A stretch of 64,000 nucleotides of DNA from Rhinopomastus cyanomelas. Taxonomy: Eukaryota > Chordata > Aves > Bucerotiformes > Rhinopomastidae. The notes under the pieces are model-generated. The model was not told the DNA's origin and ran no database searches. It saw only the letters and a list, made by a program, of their open reading frames with translations. Positions 50,301-57,682 of the stretch are shown piece after piece; positions within the stretch are counted from its first letter, which is position 1; every line of letters begins with the position of its first letter. Both the position numbers and the translations under genes were made by a program. Where the stretch lies: the NCBI GenBank assembly GCA_013400115.1, contig VXBP01001113.1:1456404-1520403 (forward strand), in the 5' to 3' direction.

Positions 50301-53300
50301 AAGCACCTAGCAGTGCTGCTTGGAAAAAAGCATTATCAGAGAGGGCAGTTTGCACCTGGGCTTTAAACCCCAGGAAATGAAGAGATTTGCACCTTTGGGT
50401 GAAAAAGCAGACTAGGCATGCTTTCCTCAGATAGCAATTTGATCCATTTTTAATGGAGACACGTGTTAGGCTCGATTTCCTGCCTACATTTCTGATGTGA
50501 AAGATGTTTGGACTGTTGCCATCATCAAGGAAAACACTGAAACAGGAAACATCGGAACGCTGTTGATAGTCTCAATCAAGAACACAGTGCAAACACAATT
50601 TCCTTTACCAGAAGTGCTTGCGTTTACACTTCTCTTAAATAATCTCCAGAACAGACAAACATGAAGACATCTTAACCACTTGACTGCCACTAAAAGGCAA
50701 GCAGGTTGCATGTTTGCAGAGCACAACATATGTAAAGTTTATTTGGGTCCACGGAAGAGCAGAAGAAAATGACAAAGCAGAGCGCAATGCTTCCCTAAAA
50801 ACAGTCTCGCGGCTAAGAGAGCAGCTTAAGGGTTTTCTGAAGCAGAGACCTTGCCATGATACACACTGTCCTCTATAGATTTATCTTCCATTCATTCACC
50901 CAGTCTTCTCTTGGGCTCATGTACACTTTCAGCGTTCACAGCACAGTCACAAATGAAGCCCTGGGCAGAACTGGAACGCACCATGTGAGCACAGACTTGT
51001 GTCCAAACTCCATCCTAGCATGAGCTTACCGCTACTCCAAATGCAGGTCAGATGGCACAGTGCAGGTAAGCACTTGACATAAACCAGACATCAGATTAAA
51101 AATCACTAAGCAATTATGCTTCCTCTAGACATCTCTTTGATGAAAAAAGGACTGGAAGATTTTCCTCTCAGGAGAACCTGGGAGAGGTGGGCACATCCTC
51201 AGCACCAGCTGTGTGTGATACTGCAGCCCACAAAGCAGCTGCCCTTGCAAGTGCAAGTACTTAGAATCACAGAATCATTAGGGATTGGAAGGGACCTTGA
51301 AAGATCATCTACTCCAATCCCCCTGACNNNNNNNNNNNNNNNNNNNNNNNNNNNNNNNNNNNNNNNNNNNNNNNNNNNNNNNNNNNNNNNNNNNNNNNNN
51401 NNNNNNNNNNNNNNNNNNNNNNNNNNNNNNNNNNNNNNNNNNNNNNNNNNNNNNNNNNNNNNNNNNNNNNNNNNNNNNNNNNNNNNNNNNNNNNNNNNNN
51501 NNNNNNNNNNNNNNNNNNNNNNNNNNNNNNNNNNNNNNNNNNNNNNNNNNNNNNNNNNNNNNNNNNNNNNNNNNNNNNNNNNNNNNNNNNNNNNNNNNNN
51601 NNNGTTGTTCTTGCCCACATGCAAGACTCTACACTTGCTCTTGTTATACTCCATTAAATTTTTCTCTGCCCAGCTCTCCAGCCTGTCCAGGTCTTGCTGA
51701 ATGGCAGCACAGTCTGCAGGGGTGTTGGTGACACCACCCAGCTTGGTAGAACTGGTTTAGTTAATGAGCTACAACTACAGAGCATGAAGACCAGATCCAA
51801 GAGCTGGTGATGTTGAAGTGCAAATGATGTCCTTTCCTTTTCATACTCAGCCAATTACTTACAGAGCTAGTTCAACTGAGAAGAGTTTTGTCCAGCTCTG
51901 ACCTGCCTGTAATGTCAGCACTCCTCGTTTAATCGTGGAATCATAGAATCATTAGGGATTGGAAGGGACCTTGAAAAATCATCTAGTCATAGAATCATAC
52001 AATCATAGAATCATTACGGATCGGAAGGGACCTCGAAAGATCATCTAGTCCAATCCCCCTGCAACAGCAGGATCACCTAGACCAAGTCACACAGGAACAC
52101 ATCCAGGTGGGTTTTAAACATCTCCAAACAGACTTTGGTCCACCAAGGTTCAAGAAGCCTAAACTATACCAGCTTGACAGGCAGCACTTATTTTCCCAAG
52201 TGCTTCCACCCTCCTCACCTCCACAGCAATGCTCTTTCCCTCCACAGTCTGCTCTCCTCACCTATTTCCTCTGATGCCGAAGAGGAAGATGAAACATAGG
52301 CTCCAGCCGTTTTAAAATGCCTTCTCTGTCAGCCACCTCTCAGGGTCTCCCTACTTTCAGGTCTGTAAATAAAGGAGACCTCCAGCCTCAGGAACATAGA
52401 ACACACAGCGTTTCTGACCACTGAGTCCAGCTGCACGTGGGACAACAGAGTCCTTGGGGGCCCAGAAGGAGACAGCTGGGAGCTAGGGATAAAATCTTCT
52501 CAGAGACTACAAGGGAAAACCACCCGATGCACACTGCTGTCTTTTGGCATTAAAGAAGAGCTTCCTCCTCTGAGAAAGCCTCCCGCAGCATCATATTCCA
52601 CGATGGAATCAATCACCTCTAGCAGTTACCAAATCTCTAAACAAGTAGGAGAGAGGAGGACCAAAGACTTGAAGTCCCCTAGAACATCCTGAGATGGATT
52701 TCACACAGAGCAGTGGGTATTACTATCAAACCCTAAAGTGGCAAATAGTCTAAAACTGTTGGACAGGGCAAAGGCTGGAGACATTGTCTACATGGACTTT
52801 CAAAAAGCTTTTGACACTGTTCCCCACGGAATTCTCCTGGAAAAAGTGGCTGTTCTCATGGCTTGGACAAGCACACAAGCTGCTGCATAAAGCACTGGTT
52901 GAGCAGACAGGCCCAAAGAGAGGTGGTCAGTGATGTTCCTCAGGGCTCAGTGTTAGGACTGTTTCTGTTTAATGTCTTTACTGATGATCTTGATAAGGAC
53001 ACCGAGTGCATCACTAGTTTCGCAGATGACACCAAGTTAGGTGGGAGTGTTGATCTACACAAGGGTAGGGAAGCTCTACAGAGAGACTTGGATAGATTGG
53101 AGCAATGGGCCAATGCTAACGGCAGGAGCTTCAACAAGGCCAAGTGCCAGGTCCTGCACTTGGGCCACAACAACCCCCTGCAACGCTCCAGGCTTGGGGA
53201 GGTGTGGCTGGAGAGCCATCCGGCAGAGAGGGACCTGGGGTTTCTAATAGACAGGTGACTGAATATAAGCCAGCAGTGTGCCCAGGTGGCCAAGAAAGCC

Positions 53301-56300
53301 AATGGCATCCTGGCTTGTATCAGAAATAGTGTGACAAGCAGGAGGAGGGAGGTTATCGTCCATCTATATTTAGCACTGGTGAGGCCACATCTTGAGTACT
53401 GTGCCCAGTTTTGGGCACCTCAATACATGAGGGATATTGAGGTGCTGGAGCAGGTGCAGAGGAGGGCAACCAAGCTGGTGAAGGGTCTAGAGAATAAATC
53501 TTATGAGGAAAGACTGAAAGAGCTGGGTGTCTAGTTGAACAAAGAGGTGGCTGAGAGGAGACCTCATCACTCTCTACAACTACCTGAAATGACATTGTGG
53601 AGATGTTAATGCTGGTCTCTTCTCACAAGCAATTAGTGATTGAATAAGAGAGAACGGGTTCAAACTACAACAGGGTAGGTTTAGACTTGACATCAGGAAT
53701 TTTTTTTTCACAGAAGGAATGGTCAGGCACTAGAAAGGCTGCTCAGGGAGGCAGCTGAGTAGGACTGATGGTTGGACTTGATGATCCCAAGCGTCTTTTC
53801 CAACCAGAGTGATTCTGTGATCATAGGATCGTAGGATGTTAGGGGTTGGAAGGGACCCAAAGAGATCGTCAAGTGATCACTGCTTTCACCTCCTTGAGGC
53901 CTTGACACTCTCCTCAGCCATTTTGTCAGCAGCTCTCCTCGACTGATAGAGCAGCAGAAGTGTCCGAGGTGCACTTACGCTACCTCAATGAAAAGGGGAC
54001 TTGAGAGAGAGTCGGGCTCTGCTCACTGGCATGTTTCCACACAGCTGCACATCCAGAGAGAAAACCCTCCCTGGGCAGCTTCTACACCCAAAGCTGATGA
54101 AACATGAATGGGTAGGTAGGAAGTAATGACTTTGTAAACAACGTTAGCAAACACGTTTTACAAACTCCAGGATCCATAAGGGTCAGCTTGCCTGCAGGCC
54201 AAAAGAGCCTTTGCCTCCCCTCCTCCCTCCCAGCCAGAACCACGTGGCACTGGTTTGCTAAAGCCAGGTAGCCAGAGAGTTTGGAGAGGAAAAGGAGTGC
54301 TCTTTAGCAGGAAGATTGCAGGTTGCTAGTATGAGAAACTCTGGGGCTAACAGGCTGCTGCAACGGCACCAGCCCTTCACACTGCCTACACTTGCTCCGT
54401 TCTTCCTTCTGCACCTTCCCTCAATGAACGTTAGGCTCCTTTTGGCCAAGACCCATCACTTCTCTGCGTAAGGGGCAATGCCTGCTGAACTCCTGGCTTT
54501 ATCCAGGCTATGGTGAAAGACTTCTGGTTGTCAGGAAAAGCCCAGAACAACTGAACTACTGTGTCATTTAAAGCATGCGTTTGTGTTCCTGCATCAGCCA
54601 CGGAGCTGAGGGACCCTTCTCTGGGAGACAGGAAGAGCTCACTCCAGAGCAAGAAGAAATGCCATATGCATCTACCATATGACTTCAAGAAGTGCTGGTA
54701 CCCACAGCTGCAATTCAAACCAAGAATTCACTTACTGGACAGGAGGGATAAAGTCACAGCACCTTCAAAAAACAGGCTCTAGTTCTTTTAAGAAAAGATG
54801 GGTCAGTGCAGAGCAGACCTCTGCTTTCCCAGTCTCACTGTCTTCTCTGTGATGGCTCAAGAACAAAGAACTGCTGGAGAAAGCTATCAATTGCTCTGCA
54901 GCTCAAGGTGGTGAGAAGGCTGAAGCCAGTGGATGCTCTACACTGGTGACAGAGACTGTGGCTCAGCTGTCACCACCCTGTGGTTTCTCAGGACTCGGAG
55001 ACTGACAGGCACCTTGACGTACCTGGGGTCATCACTGTTCACCACTGTCTGTGCTGTTTGATCAAGAGGCCCCAAAATATACCACCTGAATTGTGCATGA
55101 GTCTGTGCATGGCAGAAACGAAACCATTAATAGCCGGGACAACAACCAACCATTTATTCTGAATGTTAAATCAGAGCAACAGGAAGAAGGGCCCTTTCTG
55201 GTTGTACCTTCTGTGCTGCGGGTTCGGTTTTCGTTAGACCTGTCTTTGATTCCTTGCTGTTAAGAGCCACCCAACAGGCTGACAGGCTCTGCCACAAATT
55301 ATCAGCCAATTTCTCCCTGTGAAAATTATCATAGAATCATTTGGGATTGGAAGGGACCTGGAAAGATCAGCCAGTCCAATCCCCCACCACAGCAGGATCA
55401 CCTAGACCAAGTCGCACAGGAACACATCCAGGTGGGTCTTAAACTTCTCCAGTGAAGGAGACTCCACAACCTCAAAAAAATTGTTTTCATAAAGTTAAAG
55501 TGCAGCAGATGCAAGCAGCATTAGGATTAACAGCTGCAATGCTGTTCCCTCTGTGCTGTCCAGTGCCTAACCTGACAAAGCCCTAAGAAGTCAAGTTAAA
55601 CGAACTAGGCCAGGGGTCCTCAAACCCCAGCCCGTGGGCTGGATACAGCCCCCCAGGGTCTCCGGTGTGGCCCGCTGGTATTTACAGAACCCCCCCACCC
55701 CACCCCTGCTGGGGGGCTGGGGGGGGGAACCGAGCAGCCGCAGGTGACTTCCTGCCAACTGCGCGGCCGAGCTGAGGTGGGTGGCTCCCCCGTCTCTCCC
55801 TCCATCACTTGCTACGACTAGCAGTGACACATATGGAACCTAACACTGGCCATCTCATTAGCCAAAAGCAGGCCCACAGTCCACATTGAAATATAATTTG
55901 GTTTCGTTGGTTACAGTTGTTCTTCACTTTAAATATGGCATCATTCTTCTTCCTGTTTTTTGTGCACTACTACCAATAAAATACGTGCAGTGTGCACAGG
56001 AATTCGTTCATTTTTCCACACTATAGCCCGGCCCCTGACAGTGTCTGAGGGAACGTGAACCAGCCCCCTGTTTAAAAAGTTTGAGGACCCCTGGACTAGG
56101 CAAAGAAGGCTGCTGTCAAGCCAAAACCTAGCTGCTGCTCGCCCTGGATCCGTTCCCCTCCCCATCTCCAGCCTCACACACCCACATACCTGCTGACTGT
56201 CAGAGTTAATTCATCTGTGCAACCCTTGATCTTATTCTGTGCTTCGAGGTGTGTCATGTTGTCTGTGTTCACTCCATCAATGGCTATGATCTGGTCTCCT

Positions 56301-56341
56301 ATACACAAGTTGGCTAGTGCAGCTTTGCTACCTGGAGTCAC
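26191..56341 (-). CDS. PDLIM1: PDLIM1 (CLP36/elfin) PDZ-LIM adaptor, exons 2-7
   Basis: Cytoskeletal adaptor that binds alpha-actinin through its PDZ domain and internal ZM motif and sits on actin stress fibres (family knowledge). I joined, in transcript order: 56341-56190, 43556-43472, 33764-33574, 31061-30907, 27998-27881, 26377-26191. All introns are GT-AG with matching phases. The 888 nt give 295 residues plus TAA; human exons 2-7 encode about 297 of 329. Visible: most of the PDZ domain (LCIGDQIIAIDG), the ZM region (SAHNRSAVPFTA, VITAQYNSPAGLYSSENI), the conserved VYKMLQENQE / FLVLQEILESEEKG block and one C-terminal LIM domain with all eight zinc ligands (CEKC, HPEC, CSDC, CEKH). Exon 1, with the start codon and PDZ carboxylate-binding loop, is not in the window. 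No disabling change is seen. Confidence 0.96.
26378..27880 (-). other. PDLIM1 intron 6, 1.5 kb, nothing recognised
   Basis: No repeat, RNA or conserved coding segment seen. The open frames that overlap it are not supported by any recognised protein. Confidence 0.6.
27881..27998 (-). CDS. PDLIM1: PDLIM1 exon 6: start of LIM domain
   Basis: 118 nt. It encodes DPTKPTGFRSVKAPTTKV, then ASSIGNAQKLPMCEKCGAGI, including the first two zinc-binding cysteines. Acceptor ctag at 28002-27999; donor GTAAGT at 27880-27875. The split codon before it completes Gly after the exon 5 ESEEK. Confidence 0.95.
27999..30906 (-). other. PDLIM1 intron 5, 2.9 kb, nothing recognised
   Basis: I find no CR1 terminus, LTR or RNA gene. 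It is moderately GC-rich with many chance open frames. Confidence 0.55.
30907..31061 (-). CDS. PDLIM1: PDLIM1 exon 5
   Basis: 155 nt. It encodes LDQHNQPPGSLIIDRESEVY, KMLQENQEANEPPRQS and ASFLVLQEILESEEK, a block shared across PDLIM1 orthologs. Acceptor cctcag at 31067-31062; donor GTGAGC at 30906-30901. Confidence 0.96.
31062..33573 (-). other. PDLIM1 intron 4, 2.5 kb
   Basis: Its only marked feature is an AT-only block at about 32945-33070. Nothing else is recognised. Confidence 0.6.
32945..33070. repeat. AT-rich low-complexity block
   Basis: About 125 bp made almost only of A and T with 'aaaatata' and 'gagtaaaa' reiterations. It stands out in an otherwise GC-richer intron and probably derives from a decayed microsatellite. 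Confidence 0.85.
33574..33764 (-). CDS. PDLIM1: PDLIM1 exon 4: ZM motif
   Basis: 191 nt. It encodes EIRHVGSAHNRSAVPFTA, then ATASAPRVITAQYNSPAGLY and SSENIQTFNSAVESKTS, the internal ZASP-like (ZM) motif used for alpha-actinin binding. Acceptor acacag at 33770-33765; donor GTAAGT at 33573-33568. A cccccag at 33696-33691 resembles an acceptor, but the frame reads straight through it and the upstream residues match human PDLIM1, so I keep one exon. Confidence 0.95.
35678..36066 (+). mobile_element. CR1 3' end, plus strand
   Basis: Starts 'tacgaggagaggctgaggga' and ends 'aatccctaacgattctatga'. Its coding-strand remnant near 35770-36027 is typical of the CR1 region after ORF2. It is 5'-truncated, about 390 bp. 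Confidence 0.92.
40468..40588 (-). mobile_element. CR1 3' end, chimeric type, truncated
   Basis: Plus strand 'atggaatcatagaatcatta' through 'gaccaagtcacagagccagt' and 'cagggtcaga', i.e. module B plus the first bases of module A across the shared junction at 40559/40560. The remainder of module A is absent. Confidence 0.8.
41827..41884. repeat. 24-bp direct repeat, 34-bp period
   Basis: 'gtttctttctgagttgttct' plus 'gagt' occurs at 41827-41850 and 41861-41884, separated by 'atgtttctga'. A small local duplication in PDLIM1 intron 3. Confidence 0.9.
43472..43556 (-). CDS. PDLIM1: PDLIM1 exon 3
   Basis: 85 nt. It encodes TESKVWSPLVSEEGKTHPYK then MNLASQPQ, matching the human segment around KVWSPLV and HPYKMNLAS. 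Acceptor ttgcag at 43562-43557; donor GTAAGT at 43471-43466. Confidence 0.95.
43995..44575 (-). mobile_element. CR1 LINE 3' region
   Basis: Plus strand 'tcacagaatcacagaacatc' to 'cttctgagccacata'. The minus strand at 44259-44573 encodes the end of ORF2 (SREVLLSSALVKPHLEYC, then RRATKMMKEAGHLPSEERLR). 5'-truncated. Confidence 0.9.
49330..49915 (+). mobile_element. Old CR1 3' region
   Basis: Diverged CR1 reading 'agtgtggtcagcagattgag...gccacgactggaatactgtg...gaggaaaggctgaaggacac...gttggactagatgattccaa...ctctaccgctctgtgatt'. Many substitutions and small deletions mark it as older than the copies in HELLS intron F. Confidence 0.8.
51262..51746 (-). mobile_element. CR1 LINE containing an assembly gap
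   Basis: The CR1 3' end on the plus strand is 'ttagaatcacagaatcatta' up to 51327. After the Ns, 'gttgttcttgcccacatgca' resumes in the RT region (minus VLHVGKNN) and runs to about 51746. By comparison with the copy at 6297 about 650 bp should separate the two halves. Confidence 0.88.
51328..51603. other. Assembly gap, 276 N
   Basis: A run of 276 N inside a minus-strand CR1 in PDLIM1 intron 2. Both flanks are CR1, so the missing sequence is probably CR1 too. Confidence 0.99.
51936..52127 (-). mobile_element. Two adjacent CR1 3' ends
   Basis: A short CR1 end (51936-51988, 'ggaatcatagaatcattagg' to 'aaatcatctagt') is followed at once by a second end ('catagaatcatacaatcata...' to 'aaacatctcca', about 52127), both on the minus strand. 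One appears to have inserted into, or switched template onto, the other. Confidence 0.85.
52755..53822 (+). mobile_element. Old CR1 LINE of a different subfamily, RT fragment
   Basis: Encodes diverged reverse transcriptase: YMDFQKAFDTVPHGILLEKV, then SDVPQGSVLGLFLFNVFTDD, FADDTKLGGSVD (catalytic box) and KAKCQVLHLGHNN; later RRREVIVHLYLALVRPHLEY. It ends 'ttggacttgatgatcccaag...agtgattctgtgat'. Frames are broken near 52860 and 53260. The consensus words differ from the young CR1s here, so it belongs to an older lineage. Confidence 0.9.
53820..53880 (-). mobile_element. CR1 3' stub facing the previous element
   Basis: 'gatcataggatcgtaggatg' and 'ttaggggttggaagggaccc' is the reverse complement of a CR1 3' end. 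Together with the element ending at 53822 it makes two CR1 3' ends meeting tail to tail. Confidence 0.75.
55329..55473 (-). mobile_element. CR1 3' stub
   Basis: Plus strand 'tcatagaatcatttgggatt' to 'gaaggagactccacaacctc'. A 145-bp 5'-truncated CR1, followed by an A-run at 55474-55481. Confidence 0.88.
55603..55610. repeat. hAT target duplication, left (AACTAGGC)
   Basis: Eight bases matching 56094-56101 (GACTAGGC) at seven of eight positions. hAT transposases make 8-bp duplications, commonly around CTAG. Confidence 0.8.
55611..56093. mobile_element. Non-autonomous hAT-type DNA transposon, 483 bp
   Basis: Starts CAGGGGTCCTCAAAC and ends in its exact reverse complement GTTTGAGGACCCCTG, giving 15-bp perfect inverted ends, with an 8-bp near-perfect target duplication (AACTAGGC / GACTAGGC). 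CAGGG-type ends and 8-bp sites are diagnostic of the hAT (Charlie-like) superfamily. No transposase frame is present: it is an internally deleted derivative with a very G/C-run-rich segment at 55688-55730. It lies in PDLIM1 intron 2, its right end 97 bp from the exon 2 donor. Name within hAT not determined. Confidence 0.88.
56094..56101. repeat. hAT target duplication, right (GACTAGGC)
   Basis: Pairs with 55603-55610, differing only at the first base. Confidence 0.8.
56190..56341 (-). CDS. PDLIM1: PDLIM1 exon 2: PDZ domain
   Basis: 152 nt. It encodes VTPGSKAALANLCIGDQIIA, then IDGVNTDNMTHLEAQNKIKG and CTDELTLTVS, the second half of the PDZ fold. Acceptor ttctag at 56347-56342; donor GTATGT at 56189-56184. 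Phase 0 at its start fits a preceding exon ending at the human SR, so exon 1 is the only missing coding part. Confidence 0.97.
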
Positions 56342-56532
56342 CTAGAAGAAAACAAAGAGAATGAATGGACTTTCCAAGGAGGAGCTTCCCACAGCAATGT
56401 CTGAGAAACAGTTGGAGCACTCAGAGCTTCTCTCACTGGCAGCTGGAAGGAAACGGGCGAAAGCTAATTCTCAGGAGAAGTCTATCCGGGTGTGAGTCTC
56501 TTAGATACTCGTCAGTATCAGTTAGAGGCGGG

Positions 56533-56976
56533 ATTCGAGGCTCTGAGGTGACCTTATTGTGGCCTTCCAGCATCTGAAGGGGGCCTGCAGAAAAGCTGGG
56601 GAGGGGCTTTTTAGGATGTCAGGTAGCAACAGGACTAGGGGCAATGGAGCAAAGTTGGAGATGGGTAGATTTAGAGTGGATGTGAGGAGGAAGTTCTTCA
56701 CAGTGAGAGTGGTGAGAGCCTGGAATGGGTTGCCCAGGGAGGTGGTTGAGGCCCTTGGAGGTGTTTAAGGCCGGGCTGGATGAGGCTCTGGCCAGCCTGC
56801 TCTAGGGTGGGGTGTCCCTGCCCATGGCAGGGGAGTTGGAACTGGATGATCCTGTGGTCCCTTCTAACCCTGACTGAGTCTATGACTTGGTCTAGGTGAT
56901 TCTCCTGTGGCAGGGGGATTGGACTGGATGATCTTTCGGGGTCCCTTCCAATCCCTAATGATTCTATGATTCTAGG
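56533..56976 (+). mobile_element. CR1 3' region, chimeric double-module type (longest copy)
   Basis: Runs from 'gaggctctgaggtgacctta' through 'ggatgaggctctggccagcc', 'ggtcccttctaaccctgact' and the junction at 56885/56886 into 'cttggtctaggtgattctcc' and 'cctaatgattctatgattct'. It shows the fullest upstream sequence of the chimera. Its left end is 192 bp upstream of the PDLIM1 exon 2 acceptor. Confidence 0.9.
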
Positions 56977-57306
56977 ATTCTGCCTTGGCACCCACAGACA
57001 GAAATGTGGGGAGGAGACAACATGCAAATATCAAAAATTGTATTTTCACTCAAGGCAACTGCCTTCATGGTAGCGAGAGGCAGCAAGCAGCTCTGGTTTG
57101 AGCTTAACACAGGAGTGCTCTCCAAACAGAAAGTGCTGAGGAGAAACATGAATTCCAAGCCTTCAAGAACAGAGGAGACATAAAAGAGTGCCAGAGACAC
57201 TGAAATACAGTCAGCACCAATTTCACACCTTCACCTGTACCATGAGCTCATCTGCTTCCTTCCTTGCAAGAAAGGTTCAAGATTTTGGATTGCTTCCTCA
57301 GTTGCA

Positions 57307-57682
57307 GCCTGACAGAGAGGGACCTGGGAGTACTGGTTGACCATGAGCCAACAGTGTGCTCAGGTGGCACAAAAGGCCAATGGCATCCTGGTGGGGGTCG
57401 GGCCCTTCTCCCAGGTAACTAGTGATAGCAAAAGAGGGCAGGGCCCGAAGCTGCACCAAGGGAAGTTTAGGTTGGACGTCAGGAAGCACTTCCTCACGGA
57501 AAGGGAGATTAGATGTCGGAATGGACTGCCCAGGGAGGTGGCGGAATCCCCATCTCTGGAGACATTTAAGAAAAGACTGAATGTGGCAATTAGTGCCATG
57601 GTCTAGGCTGTGGTGATATCAGGTCGTGGGCTGGACTTGATCTTGAACATCTTTTCCAGCCTCAATAATTCTGTGATTCTGT
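57307..57682 (+). mobile_element. Old CR1 fragment with internal deletion
   Basis: 'gacagagagggacctgggag...caaaaggccaatggcatcct' jumps to 'agggaagtttaggttggacg...caggaagcacttcctcacgg' and ends 'aataattctgtgattctgta'. Several hundred bases of the usual CR1 interval are missing. Confidence 0.8.

Larger units (their letters stand above)
43557..56189 (-). other. PDLIM1 intron 2, 12.6 kb
   Basis: The largest intron fully in view. It holds CR1 pieces at 43995-44575, 49330-49915, 51262-51746, 51936-52127, 52755-53822, 53820-53880 and 55329-55473, plus the hAT element at 55611-56093 and a 276-base gap. The longest repeat-free parts (44576-49329, 49916-51261, 53881-55328) show nothing I can name. Confidence 0.65.
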
